A stretch of 64,000 bases of DNA from contig JARHVA010002374.1 in assembly GCA_037957365.1 (NCBI GenBank), forward strand, positions 673,501 through 737,500, read 5' to 3'. The notes below the pieces were generated by a model. The model saw only the letters and a program-made list of their open reading frames with translations, ran no database searches and was not told the origin of the DNA. How positions within the stretch are numbered: position 1 is the first letter of the stretch; every line of letters starts with the position of its first letter. The position numbers were made by a program, and so were the translations under genes. This document shows positions 1 through 11,227 of the stretch, piece after piece. This DNA comes from Torreya grandis. Lineage: Eukaryota > Streptophyta > Pinopsida > Cupressales > Taxaceae.

Positions 1-1609
1 ATAAGATCTTATTAGCTAAAATTAGAGGCCTCACCCATGATTCAGATGTTAAGTTGAGTAATGATACAAAAAACATGGAGGATTATTAGTGGCCTAGAAT
101 AATAGTGGAGAAAGATTTAAACATAAGGAAAAACATATGGATGAAACAAAACAAAAAATAAATGAGTCAAAAACACATTAATTTATAATAATTCATAAAC
201 AAAAATAAGGAAATAAAAAGATATATGAGGGAAAAATTCAAAGCAACCATCTAGATATAACAATGTGGGCTTAAAACATTATACTATGTCAAATAATTTA
301 AGATAACGTGTGATCATTAAAAAGTCCTACATAGAAGTAAAAATCAAATGAAAGGTAAAAATATTAATGGCTCAACTAAAGACTAACTTGCATTATTAGT
401 ACCTACTGTGTATGTACTAGTGTAATCATTTTAGCTATTAGTCTTTATTTTAAAATGTGCAACTCAATTGTTTTTCTTTTTAAAGTCTGCACATTAGTAT
501 TCTCATTTACATTATATTTTTTATTATAATATGCTAGGTTGATGGGACTAATTACCTGGGGAAATTGGTCTATTTTCAATTAAAAAAGGTAAATATTTCA
601 CATTGTCTAATGAAATTTCATCAATTATAAATGTTAGACATGAAATATAGTCCTCAAAAAAGCAAAAAATAACAATGACAAAGACTAAGGGATGTACTAT
701 TGCTTACAATCCATTCTTTGTGATGGTCATGCACATGCACTTCCCTTAGGAAGCTTAAGCTTTGGGTCCCACTAAAATATAGAAGGTAGTCCAAACTATA
801 GTCCAATAGGTGAATCAAATGTAATATTGGTGACTGTGGTAGTTTGATGAATTAACCTATTTGATAGACACTTGAGTCCATAAATTGGATAAAATAAAAT
901 GCAAGCACCTATGGCATCTTGGCAACCATGCCTATTGTGATAGAGTCAAAAACACAAAACAACCATTCCTATTGTGATAGAGTCTTCTTATTTACGCATT
1001 GACTCAAACTCTAACTACAGCTCCTCAACATCTTTAAATTCATTGATAAACATTGATTCTACTCACAATTGCACAACCACCATGTATCCCTTGATAATTT
1101 GTAAAACTCATATATATACATGATTTTAACACAAAATCTACATGTACTTGATTAGAATAGACATTAATCTTTCAATTCTTTAGGCTTTATCAAATCAACA
1201 TTTACAATACAAATTCCTAGAATAAGTGTGTTATTTTCTGGCACAAAACATACATTTATTTCAACATTACACAAAGGGCTTTATCCATGCTAATAAGGTT
1301 GATTGAACATTCACTAATTAAAACTAAAATTATGATTTTATATGACATCAAAATGATTATGTCCCACATACCAAAAACTTCACCATCAAATGTCTAGGGT
1401 ATAAGAAATGTATTTTCAAAAAAGGTAAAATTTAAAATCACCATTATTTAAAAAATATAACTAATTTAATATTTTTATGGACTCTATAAATTTTATCATC
1501 AAATTATGAGTGCATAAAAAAATGTGCTTTCAAACAAGTAAAACACTGAATTAGTGATTATTTCAATTTGAATTTCAAATAATTGTGGTGTAAGAAGGAG
1601 ATTGGAGGG
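1..1609. other. AT-rich intergenic DNA, no gene seen
   Basis: No reading frame of note and no RNA gene is visible. From about 1370 to 1570 the sequence contains two diverged copies of a unit of roughly 115 bp (compare the stretch beginning 'ttcaccatcaaatg' with the one beginning 'tttatcatcaaatt'). The last 200 bases before 1609 resemble 25252-25460 and form the left half of the site entered by element E1. Confidence 0.6.
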
Positions 1610-1968
1610 TGTTAGTGTAGGATATTTATTATTCCATTTATTTACGAATATCCATACACATTTAGCTTTAACTTATTTAGGTGTAAGTGGGCGAGAAGGT
1701 GAGTTATAGTTAGAGTTCCACTTGAATTTTAATTGAGTGCCAATATGAGTTCTCCTATGAGTTCCACATTGAGTTACACTCATTCCCACAATGAGTTATC
1801 CTATGAGTTAACTCCCCCTACTTTTTATATATATTCCTATTTACCAGGCTATTGTAAATAATAGATAATGGAATATAGTTGATTTATTTTGTGTATGGTG
1901 AAGCTTTCATGGCTGTAGTAATGATTTCTTGGAGAGATCTTGGATGAAGAGTTTTATTAACTCTTTCA
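1610..1968 (+). repeat. E1 5' LTR
   Basis: Starts TGTTAGTGTAGGATATTTAT and ends ...ctctttca, directly before the primer-binding site. A TATA-like run (tttttatatatattcc) lies near 1828-1842. It matches the 3' LTR at 11228 along its whole length, with many scattered changes, so the insertion is old. Confidence 0.8.
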
Positions 1969-1980
1969 TGAAATTAGAGC
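1969..1980 (+). promoter_or_regulatory. E1 primer-binding site (tRNA-iMet type, degenerate)
   Basis: The sequence tgaaattagagc follows the LTR end directly. The usual copia primer site is TGGTATCAGAGC, complementary to the 3' end of initiator tRNA-Met; the last five bases match exactly. Position and partial match support the call. Confidence 0.6.
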
Positions 1981-3043
1981 AACCTCCAAACAACCGTTGG
2001 TCTATTTTTTTCATTTGTTGAGGATCGAAGTCATTATCATTGAAATGGACTCGACATGCTATCATAGCTAAAATGTTGACATTTGGTTATTTTATAATTT
2101 TAACAAGCATTTTATATAAGTGTATGTAAATAATGAGCTTCAAACGCTTCATTTTCATTATATTTGTAGCTTGATTGGGTTCATGGTGTTTGCATCTATG
2201 TATTATGGTATTTAATATTGCATTATATAATAGATTAATCTAAAACACTATTTTGGATCTATTTGGACCTAGATCAATGCTAAACTGCACACTATTTGGC
2301 TATCTTCCTTATTTGTTGACATTGTGGTAGTCCTTGAGGTGGGGATAATATGCTATTGGAAATCATTGTTATGACGATGACCATATCCTTCACCACATGG
2401 ATTGTGGATCTGCCCTTGATCTCATGGTCCAATGCCTCCTAATAACAAGCTATTTTTTCATTTTTCTTACCATATTTTTTTTGACTTGTTCAGTTGGTAA
2501 GTGTTATTGTATGTTGAAACTGTGAAGTGTCAATATTCTTCACCTAGCTTCCATAATGACATAATTTATTATTGGTTATTTAGCACAAAAAATTGTATTA
2601 GTGATTCTTGGATTGAATGTGAATATCCCACCACACTTCAATTATGATCCACGTAGCACATTTGGTTATTATGCAAGTAGAAGAGGATTACTATTATGAG
2701 AAGCCATTTCTTCTACCCAATTCTTCCTTATTTTCATTTGGTGTTTATTGGGACATTATTTTAATCACACTACTTTATAAAATTCCATGGGAGGTTTTTT
2801 GTGTGAGATTTCTTATGTGCAATCATAACCTTGTCTACCTTCATGTGAGTGTGCCTTGTGTTTAAACAACCTTTTTCAAGTTTTGGTACTTCTTCATGCC
2901 TCATTTGATGTATCTAGTTTTTCATGCACTACATTTTGACACATAGATTTAGTGGACCTATCATATCTCTCCCTTCTTAGCATTATGTGGGGTATCATAC
3001 TATTGGTACTAATTATTTCTTGGGTTCTATTTGAAGTGAACTA
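1981..3043 (+). other. E1 interior, left part, non-coding
   Basis: AT-rich interior of E1 between its primer site and the insertion point of E2. The longest open frame is 73 codons (2644-2865) and shows no family motif. I see no gag, protease or pol trace here. Confidence 0.5.
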
Positions 3044-3225
3044 TGTTGGAAATATTGTCATTGATGATAAAGGTCTAGCATTGGTGATAAAGGCCCCATA
3101 GCATTTATCATCTAAAGGTGTTTTTAATGTTCATATTTTGGCTAAAATATGTTGATATTTATTTAATATTAATGAACATATTTTTAGTTGCATAAAATTC
3201 AAAAGAGGGACCATGGATAAATCAA

Positions 3226-3437
3226 AGAGTCATGGGGTAAAGACAAAAGAGGAATGGGACACATTTTCACATAAAGAGTCATCTTGAGGAGTTCCAAGAG
3301 TCACCAAGTGAAGACAAAAGAGGGTATGGCACATTTTTCCATGAAGAGTCACCTTAAGGTATTTGAAAGGTCACCAAGATAAAGGCAAAAAAGGAAAGGA
3401 TGCATTTGCTTATGAATGGTCACCATATGACTTTTCA
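3226..3437 (+). repeat. Three tandem units of about 71 bp in the E2 LTR
   Basis: Units begin near 3226, 3297 and 3367. Each has an agagtcacc-like start, a gacaaaagagg-like core and a further gtcacc/gtcatc near its end. The same triple is present in the 3' LTR (about 9519-9730), so it existed before insertion. Its place upstream of the TATA box suggests a U3 enhancer-type array; that role is inferred. Confidence 0.7.
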
Positions 3438-3595
3438 AATGCAAGGATTTGAAGGGTCAAGTAAGTTTGGTGCCATTTTCTATGATGAGTGAAGAGTCAT
3501 GAAGTGTGAATGCCAAAGGTGATTTAGAAAGCTATAAACAAAGGCTTGGGAAGCCATTTGTAAAATGCAAGAGAGTTCATGGTTTGTCATTGTTT

Positions 3596-3603
3596 TATAT
3601 AAG
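3596..3603 (+). promoter_or_regulatory. TATA box of the E2 5' LTR
   Basis: TATATAAG, kept unchanged in the 3' LTR at 9889-9896 while surrounding bases differ. Its position in the middle of the LTR suits the U3/R junction. Confidence 0.6.
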
Positions 3604-4023
3604 AAAAGAGGAGAGAATAGAAAGAGATATTGTAGATTTATATCATTTGTTGAGAAAGAAACATTGAGAGATAGTTATGTTTTATACACAAGAGGGGTTG
3701 GTGCTCCTGTGGGTTGTTGCTCATAAATAGTTACTATGTTAGTGTTCGATAAAGGTTTTGGTGCTCCTACAAGTTGGTGCTTGTAAAATTTATAATTTGA
3801 GTTTGTTCTCTTTCATATACTTGAGATTGTTCTTGATTTTTTTTCCACTTTGGGTTTCAATGTAAAAATTTGGCCTCTCTCTCTCTCTCTCATGTGGTGC
3901 ATATTATTTTAGTTTTATTGCATATCTTGAATGTATGGTTAAGTGGAGTTTGATTAATTAAAATATTTATAAGATATATGATATAATATTTACCCCCCTC
4001 TTAGTATATCCCATGCTTAACAT

Positions 4024-4035
4024 TTAGTATCAGAG
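4024..4035 (+). promoter_or_regulatory. E2 primer-binding site (tRNA-iMet type)
   Basis: ttagtatcagag starts two bases after the 5' LTR and matches the canonical TGGTATCAGAGC except at the first positions and the last base. Confidence 0.8.
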
Positions 4036-4084
4036 TAAGTTCCTTTGGAAAGAGCTTATAGCTTGAAGGTAGATCAGGGAAAGC

Positions 4085-5885
4085 ATGATGGTTGGATCAC
4101 ATGAAGGTTTTTATACAAATAAGGCACCTTTATTTGATGGGAAAAATTATGATTTTTGGAGCATAAGGATGAGGACTTATTTGATGTCTCTTGTATTTGA
4201 CAGTTGGTAAATATTTTTGGAGGAATATGAAGAGCCACAGACACTTGTGATTACTTTATCAAAAAAAAAGGCAAGTGAAAATAATGCTAAAGATTAAATG
4301 CTATTTTATGTGGTTTATGTGAATCAAATTTTTTTAAATTTATGAAATGAAAATATACTCATGAGACTTGGGTAAATCTTGAAGATATTTACAAAGGTGA
4401 TGGAAAGATTCAGCAAGCTAAGCTCTAGACTTTCAAAAGATAGTTTAGAGTTTGAAAATGGAAGAAAAAGAAAATATAGTGAGTTATATTTTGTGGGTTG
4501 ATTAAATAGTTAATAATATTCAAGGCCTTGGATAAAAGTTAGAAGAATCAACGGTGGTGTAGAAGGTTTTGATATCTCTACTAATGAGATATGATGCAAA
4601 TGTTTCAACAATCGAGGAGATGAAGGATCTAGCCAAGCTAAAGATGGATGAACTACATGGTATTCTTATGGTATATGAAATGTGTATCAAATAAGAGTAA
4701 CTCTCAAAAAGGGAAGCTACTTTCAAGACATGAAAGAAAGACAAGGCTAATATTTAAGAATCAAGTGACAACTCTAGCGATGATGAAAATGACAACAAAG
4801 CTCTATTCATCTACAAGCTAAAAAGGAGCATAGGTAAATATCAAGGAAAATTACCTTTTAAATGTTTTAATTATGGAAATATTTGACATTTGTCATATAA
4901 GTGCCCAGATAAGAGTAATTATAACAATGAAAAAGGAAGGTCTACATACAAGAAGAATTTTAAAGGTAGATTCAAGAAGGGATTTGAGAAGAAGAGTTTA
5001 TACTCTAAATATCCTCGCTCAGTTGAAGATAATGGAGTCAGTGATTTAGATGAAGAAGAGATTCTATTCATGACCATACATGAAGATGCCTCTACAAGAA
5101 AAAGTACAAATGATCATGAAGAAGAATAAGATGAAGCTAAGGTGAATCTGGAATGAGAACTTATTTGTGCCTTAGAATAATTAAAATCTCTTAAGAAGAA
5201 GAATCAAATATTGAAGTGCCAAATCAAGAAAAATGAAAAGGAGTTAAAAGAAATAATTGAAAATCTACAAGCACACATTGAAGAAGCCAAAAAGATTGAA
5301 GAAGATCTAACAACTTAGTTACAAAAAGTAAGTGAAGAATGTGAAAGATATGTTGTTGAAATTATCTCTTTAAAATTAGATCTTGAGAAAACAAATAAAG
5401 TAGTCAATGATAGAGCAGCCAATGATTCAAAATTTGAGAATACCACTAATATGTTGAATATGATATTAGAAAGTCAAAGATCAATGTTAGATAAGATAGG
5501 TATTGGATTTGAAAAAGAGAAAGGGGAGGCCACTACTTTCATAGACAAGGTTAACATATAAAAATGAAAGAGCTATGCTAAAGCTCTTACAAAAGAGGAA
5601 ATGAAAAAAGAAGAAGTTAAGAATATAGAGGACATCTCAAACAAAGAAGGCTAGAAGGAGTAGAGCTATAAAAGGCAATTAGGCCAGAGATACAAAAATA
5701 TGTTCTATTTTTATGGTTACTATTTTTATTATAATAGATATGGTCATAAGAAAATAGAATGCCAAAAAAGGGATAATAATTTCAAAAATAAGAAAAAGGA
5801 AACTCATGCAGAGTCAAACAAAAGCCACAACTCTTTTGTTACTCTATCAGGCTTTAATGAAGAGGCCATAATATATTACAAGTGA
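4085..5885 (+). pseudogene. E2 gag remnant (Sirevirus-like, coiled coil and two zinc-knuckle remnants)
   Basis: Gag forms the virus-like particle. The tract starts at tandem ATG codons (4085, 4088) and shows the copia gag signature 'FDGKNYDFWSIRMRTYL'. A CCHC knuckle near 4860-4905 (KCFNYGNI, stop, HLSYKCP) has lost one Cys and gained a stop. A Lys/Glu-rich stretch at about 5160-5560 has coiled-coil character (LKKKNQILKCQIKKNEKEL). A second knuckle-like motif near 5700-5760 ends 'NRYGHKKIECQKR'. Several in-frame stops (for example at the codon after the first 'DSW') make it non-functional. The long gag with a coiled coil is why I place E2 near Sireviruses. Confidence 0.75.
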
Positions 5886-5889
5886 AATT

Positions 5890-6420
5890 TTGGAAACATA
5901 TCTTAGTACTATAGAAGTGTATTCAAGTCAGTCAAGAAGGACCAGAGTTTCGAAGCTCCATTTATCAAGAAGAAAGTTCAGATAGGTTCATGGTAGAAGA
6001 AACAACCTAAAAAGTCTATGTTGGTCAAGACAACTTTGCATGCAAGAAATGAAGAATATCCATGGTTCATTGATAGTGGATGTTTGAGGCACATGATAGG
6101 AGACAAGAGAAAATTCATAACCTTAAAGAAGATTAATGGTGGTATAGTGAAACATGGAGACAATACTACTATCAAAATTGCCAAAAAGGTACATTAGGTT
6201 TGGATAATGGTAGAACTAAGACTGAAGATGTTCTATATGTAGAAGGTCTTAAGCATAATATTTTGAGTGTAAGTTAAATGTGTGATCAGGAACACACACT
6301 AAAGTTTTATGTAGAAGGTTGTGAAATTAGGAGAAAAGATTTAGATGTGTTGATTGTAGATGCTTAGAGAATAAGCAACAATTTGTATATGTTATCAGAT
6401 ATCAAATGTCAAAAATGTTG
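5890..6420 (+). pseudogene. E2 aspartic protease remnant
   Basis: The copia protease cuts Gag-Pol. The active-site motif is readable near 6058-6090 as 'WFIDSGCLRHMIGDK', with the catalytic D-S-G intact. A 'VEGLKHNILSV'-type segment, usual before the integrase zinc finger, follows near 6240. Stops and frame changes on both sides show decay. It sits between gag and integrase, as expected for copia. Confidence 0.7.
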
Positions 6421-6429
6421 TTTGAGTCA

Positions 6430-7250
6430 AGTTGAGGAAAGTTAGCTATGGCACAAGAGAATGGGATACATAAATTTTTACAATATTGTCAACATTAGTA
6501 AGAAGCAAGAATTTAGATATCTTCCAAATATTATAAAGCCCTCCAGCACATTTTGTGAACCATGTCAACATGGGAAGCAAGTTAGAAGATGGTTCAAAAC
6601 AAAAGAATACTCGACCACTCAGATGTTAGAGCTTGTTCACATTAATTTGTGTGGACCTATGAGAACTCAAAGTACTCAAGGTGAGAAATATTTCATGTTT
6701 CTTATTGATGATTTTACATGTATGACTTGGGTGATGCTTTTGAAGAAAAAATTAGAAGCTTTCAGCCACTTCAAAGCATTCAAGAATTTTTTTGAGAATG
6801 AAATTGATTTGAAGATTAGGTGCCTGAGATTAGATCAAGGGGGAGAATTCATTTTAGATGAGTTTATTGAGTATTGTGAAGACCATGGGATAAAGAGACA
6901 TTATTCAATAGCCATAACTTCATATCAAAATGGAGTAGTTGAGCGAAAAAATAGAATAGTTCAGGAGATGGCAAGGACAATGCTAAATGAATCTAAGATA
7001 CCAAAAAAATATTAGAGAGAGGTAGTTGGTATAGTAGTGCATATTCATAATAGATCATTATTGAGAGTCAATAGTGACAAGACTCCCTATGAGCTATGGA
7101 AAGATAAACCAGCTATAGTTGATTATTTTAGAGTTTTTGGCAACAGATGCTTCATAAACAAAACTAATGAAAAATTGGGTAAGTTTGAATCTAGAATAGA
7201 TGAAGGTATATTTATTGGATATTCTAGTGAAAATAAAGCTTAAAAATATT
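6430..7250 (+). pseudogene. E2 integrase (zinc finger plus DDE core), catalytic Asp lost
   Basis: Integrase joins the cDNA to the target. The tract opens with 'LWHKRMGY' and 'FCEPCQHGK', the HHCC zinc finger; the second His is Tyr (TAC at 6467-6469). In the open frame 6461-7015 the core follows: 'LELVHINLCGPMRT' has Asn (AAT, 6644-6646) where the first catalytic Asp is expected, 'RLDQGGEF' gives the second Asp (residue 125) and 'NGVVERKN' the Glu (161), with the D-35-E spacing kept. A stop at 7013 interrupts the core. The frame continues at 7037-7243 with 'TPYELWKDKP', typical of the copia integrase C-terminus. Both lost residues fit G-to-A or C-to-T changes. Confidence 0.85.
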
Positions 7251-7519
7251 ATAACAAAATAACCGAGAAGATTGTTGAAAGTGCAAGTGTCAAGATAGAT
7301 GAAGATGTAGCACAAAGGCCAATCATCTAGTGGATACTCCTGAAATCATTGAAGAAAAAGTTTTTGAAGAAACATATGAGGATGAGAAGGAGAAAAATGA
7401 CACCAAGACCCCATCTAAATATGTTCATATAAATAATAATAATAGTGACATCATCAATAACATAAATGAAGGAGTTTGCACTAAAAGGATGATGATAAGT
7501 GAATCTGAGTAATTTAATT

Positions 7520-8345
7520 TTTCCTTGTTATCCAAAATTTATCCTAGAATTTTTTTAAAAGCTAGACATGATGAGCATTAGGTTAAGGAAATGGATGAAG
7601 AATTAAATCAGATAGAAAATAATGACACTTGGGAATTAGTGCCTAGACCAAAAAATAAAATATGATAAGAAAAAAATGGGTATATAGAAACAAGCTGAAT
7701 GAATATGGTGTAGTTACCAAGAATAAAGCAAGGCCAATATATAAAGGTTATGATCAGATTGAGGGAATATATTTTGAAGAAATTTTTGCACTAGTGGAAA
7801 TACTAGAGGTTATTAGAATGTTTCTTGAATATGCAGTGTTTAAAATTTTCAAAGTGTTTTAGGTAGATGTCAAGTCTACCTTCCTAAATGAGAATCTAGA
7901 AGAGGAGGTCTACACTGAGCAACCTAAGGGATTTATTCTCTCAAATGATAGTAGCCATGCATGCAAATTGAAAAAAATATTGCTTGGATTGAAACAAACT
8001 CCCAGAGCTTGGTATGCAAGACTTGATAAGTACATGTAAGATTAATGTTTCAAGAGAGGTTTTGATGATAATAATATCTACATCAAAATAGAAGGTGAGC
8101 ATCAATTGAATGTTGTGGTATATGTTGATGACATAATTTTTGGAGGAAACATTGAAAAGATTACAAAAGAATTTTTTGATAATATGCAAAAAGAATTTGA
8201 GATGTCTATACTTGGAGAATTTTCATTTTTCTTAGGGTTTCAAATATTTCAGTCAGATAAAGGAATTTTCATATCTCAAAGTAAGTATGCCAAGGAAATG
8301 TTTAAATTTTTTGTTTTAAGAATTGTGCACCATTTGGCACACCAA
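7520..8345 (+). pseudogene. E2 reverse transcriptase remnant
   Basis: Copia RT copies the RNA into DNA. Visible in order: 'NDTWELVPRPKN' (about 7620), 'KKWVYRNKLNEYGVV' (7668), 'VDVKSTFLNENLEEEVY' (about 7862), 'GLKQTPRAWYARLDKYM' (about 7985) and the catalytic 'YVDDIIFGG' (8121), followed by 'FFLGFQIFQSDKGIFISQ'. YVDD is intact. Stops (for example TAG at 7860 and TAA at 8038) and frame changes break the ORF. Confidence 0.85.
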
Positions 8346-8439
8346 TGAGTATAGGGAACAAGGTAAGTAAGGATGAAGAATCACCTATTGTAGATCAATA
8401 TTTATATAGATTTATGATTGGTAGTCTTTATATTTGATA

Positions 8440-9060
8440 GAATCAAAGCCAAACATTATGCATGAAGTAGGCATGGTTGTGAGATATCAGGCAGACCTAA
8501 TAGAGAGTCATGTTTAGTTGGTGAAGAAAATATTTAGATATGTCAAGGGGATATTGGATTATGGATTGTGGTATCGCACAGGTAGAGATTTCACTTTGGT
8601 TGCTTATACAGATTTAGATTGGGAAGGTTACTTGGATGACAAAAAGAGTACAAGTGGAGGATCTTTCTTCCTTAGTGATAGCTTAGTATCATGGCTAAAA
8701 AAAATTAGAATTTAGTATCACTTTCTATAGCTGAAGCAAAATATATTGTAGTGGTGTTGTGTTGTACTCAAGTGATTTGGATGAAACAAACTTTGGAAGA
8801 CATCAAGGTAAAATATAATGAACCTATTTCTATTTTTTGTGATAACACAAGTGCTATTAATATTTTTAAGAATCTACTGATGCATTCAATAATAAAACAT
8901 ATTCCTATTAGATATCATTTTTTGAGAGAGTAGGTGGTAGATCAACAAGTTAAAATTGAGTATATCAGTACTACAAAATAGATTGTAGATATTTTCATAA
9001 AGGCACTACCAAAAGACACATTAAAGTATTTGTGGGAGAAGTTGGGAGTAATTTATTTTA
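8440..9060 (+). pseudogene. E2 RNase H remnant
   Basis: RNase H removes the RNA strand during reverse transcription. 'RYVKGILDYGLWY' (8536) and 'DKKSTSGGSFFLSDSLVSW' (8638) are hallmarks of the copia RT-RNase H linker and domain. 'ISIFCDNTSAINI' (about 8826) holds a catalytic Asp and 'KHIPIRYHFLRE' the usual His/Asp C-terminal block. Stop and frame changes separate the pieces. The final part, near 8940-9060, runs into the region of PPT-like sequences. Confidence 0.8.
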
Positions 9061-9089
9061 CTTCCTACCATTGAGTATCAACATTAGTT

Positions 9090-9336
9090 AAGGGGAAGCT
9101 AAGTGTTAGCTTGAGGACAGGCCCTTTGCTAGTGATGTCAAAGGAGGAGAAAAATAGAAAGAAGTATAGGGAACAAGTATAAAAATAAGTACAAAAATAG
9201 CTATAGGATGCTTCAATAAGGGGGAGTTACTATATAATTTTTAGTTTGGCTATATATGTAGGTTGGCATGTGTAGTACATGTTTCAAGATGTGGCAATTT
9301 TAGTTTGAGGTTGTCATCAATGACAAAGGGGGAGAT
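9090..9336 (+). promoter_or_regulatory. Polypurine tracts of E2 (three PPT-like runs)
   Basis: Purine runs lie at 9090-9098 (aaggggaag), 9215-9226 (aataagggggag) and 9325-9335 (aaagggggaga). The last abuts the 3' LTR and is the functional PPT by position. Multiple PPT copies upstream of the 3' LTR are described for Sireviruses. Confidence 0.65.
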
Positions 9337-10205
9337 TGTTGAAAATATTGTCATTGATGTCAAAGGTATAACATTGGTGATAAATACCCCTTATCATTTA
9401 TTGTCTAAAGGTGTTTTTAATGTTCATATTTTGGCTAAAATGTGTTTATAGTTATTTAATATTAAGGAATATATTTTTGGTTTCATAAAAGTCAAAAGAG
9501 GGCCCATGGAGAAGTCAAAGAGTCACAGGGTAAAGACAAAAGAGGAATGGGACACATTTTCTTATGAAGAGTCATCTTGAGGAATTCCAAGAGTCATCAA
9601 GTGAAGACAAAAGAGGGTATGGCACATTTTTCCATGAAGAGTCACCTTAAGGAATTCTAAACGTCACCAAGATAAAGATAAAAGAGGAAAGGATGAATTT
9701 GCTTATGAAGGGTCACCATATGACTTTTTAAATGCAAGGATTCAAAGGGTTATGCAAGTTTGTCACCATTTTCCATGAGGAGTGAAAATTCAAAAAGGGT
9801 GAATGCCAAAGGTGATTTAGAAAGCTATAAATAAAGGCTTGGGAAGCCATTTGTAAAATGCAAGAGAGTGCATGGTTTTTAATTGTTTTATATAAGAAAA
9901 GAGGTGAGAATAGAAAGAGATATTGTAGAGTTATATCTTTTGTTGAGAAAGAAACATTGAGAGATAGTTATGTTTTATACACAAGGGGGATTGGTGCTCT
10001 TATGGGTTGGTACTCACAAATATTTCAAAGTGGTTGGTGCTCCTATGGGTTGGTGCTCACAAATAGTTGCTATGTTGGTGCTTGGAAAAAGGGTTGGTGC
10101 TCTTGCAAGTTGGTGCTTGTGAACTTTGTAATTTGACTTGGTGGTTTTTCATATACTTGAGATTGTTCTCCATGATTTTTCCCACTTTGGTTTTCCATGT
10201 AAAAA

Positions 10206-10285
<80 letters not shown>

Positions 10286-10415
10286 TGGTGCATATTATTT
10301 TAGTTTTATTACATATCTTGAATATATGGTTAAGTGGAGTTTGATTAAGTAAAATATTTATAAGATATATAATTTACTGATTCACCCCCCCTCTTAGTAT
10401 ATCCCATGCTTAACA
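9337..10415 (+). repeat. E2 3' LTR (1079 bp)
   Basis: Bounded by the PPT and the right TSD AACTA. Same order of parts as the 5' LTR: three 71-bp units (about 9519-9730), TATA box (9889-9896), ttggtgctc repeats (about 9990-10120) and a CT tract. The tract is about 71 bp here against about 18 bp in the 5' LTR. Confidence 0.9.
10210..10280. repeat. (CT)n microsatellite in the E2 3' LTR
   Basis: Uninterrupted CT repeat of about 35 units. Open frames through it give Ser/Leu repeats only and are not genes. Confidence 0.95.
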
Positions 10416-10420
10416 AACTA

Positions 10421-11218
10421 TGCATCTATTTTTTGTTCATGTATATTAGGTGGATGCAGTGGATGATTACCCATGCATTTGGGTGGGATGGGAAATATAC
10501 CATAGAGACACTCTTGCATTCTTATGTTATGGATGTGACCATCCATATTTAGTTGATCAGTTTATTTAGACTATTGGCACTTGTAGTTTTGACTTACAAT
10601 TTTCCATGCATTGGTTGAGTAGTGTCATTAGAGTCACTTGTGCATATTTATATGCCATCTATATATTCAGCTTTAAGATTGTGCCTTAGTTTTCCATTTG
10701 ATCATTGTTTGAGTAGTGTCATTTGGGGTAGTGATGCAATTTTTTATCTTCTTGATCCTAATATTCATCATGATTTTAAAAGAGGTTCTTCTTTCAGCAT
10801 TATAGTAGTCATCTTTCAATAGTTGTTTTCAGATTCTTCATAATTCTTAGGTTTTGAGGTTTCCTAGCACATGAAATACTCTTTTTTACTTTCAACACCA
10901 TTGGTAGTCTTCTTAATTAGAGTTATTCTGGTGAATCCCAGTGTTAGTTGTTTTTTTGATTGAGTAGTGGATTCAAAAAACTCATGCAGATTGAGTTCCT
11001 TTGTGACTTTGAGTGCTTGGAGTATAGACTACTTCAACATCATCTTTGGGGGGTTTTATAGTCCTATTTTATTTTCTTTATCTCTCTTTTGGGGGAGTTT
11101 TTTCCCATTAGGTTTTCTCCTTTTACTCAACTTTTTGAGAGTTGCATTTTATGTGGGTACCTCATCAGGGCTTTTTGCTAGGAATAATTTGTTATTTTCT
11201 TCCCACCTAAGCTACACT
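10421..11218 (+). other. E1 interior, right part, non-coding
   Basis: Continuation of the E1 interior after E2. It includes two copies of a short phrase (gagtagtgtcat near 10617 and 10710). Small open frames (10622-10822, 10967-11221) have no recognisable motif. Confidence 0.5.
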
Positions 11219-11227
11219 TAAGGGGGG
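11219..11227 (+). promoter_or_regulatory. E1 polypurine tract
   Basis: taaggggggtg leads straight into the TGTTAGTG start of the 3' LTR, the position where plus-strand DNA synthesis is primed. Confidence 0.75.

Larger units (their letters stand above)
3044..4022 (+). repeat. E2 5' LTR (979 bp)
   Basis: Bounded by TG...CA, the left TSD and the primer site. It carries three tandem 71-bp units, a TATA box and a short CT tract (about 3874-3891). It is 100 bp shorter than the 3' LTR; a longer CT tract and one extra 43-bp unit in the 3' copy account for nearly all of that. Confidence 0.9.
3044..10415 (+). mobile_element. E2: Sirevirus-like Ty1/copia element, full length but decayed
   Basis: LTRs at 3044-4022 and 9337-10415 start TGTTG(G/A)AAATATTG and end ...cccatgcttaaca. 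A perfect 5-bp TSD AACTA lies at 3039-3043 and 10416-10420. A primer site (ttagtatcagag) follows the 5' LTR and a PPT (aaagggggaga) precedes the 3' LTR. The interior has the order gag, protease, integrase, RT, RNase H that defines copia. A long gag with a coiled coil and several PPT-like runs before the 3' LTR are traits known for Sireviruses. Each gene has stops or frameshifts, so this copy is dead. Confidence 0.9.

Noticed and set aside
10067..10344. Ser/Leu-repeat proteins in two overlapping frames
   Set aside because: These are translations of the CT microsatellite in the E2 3' LTR.
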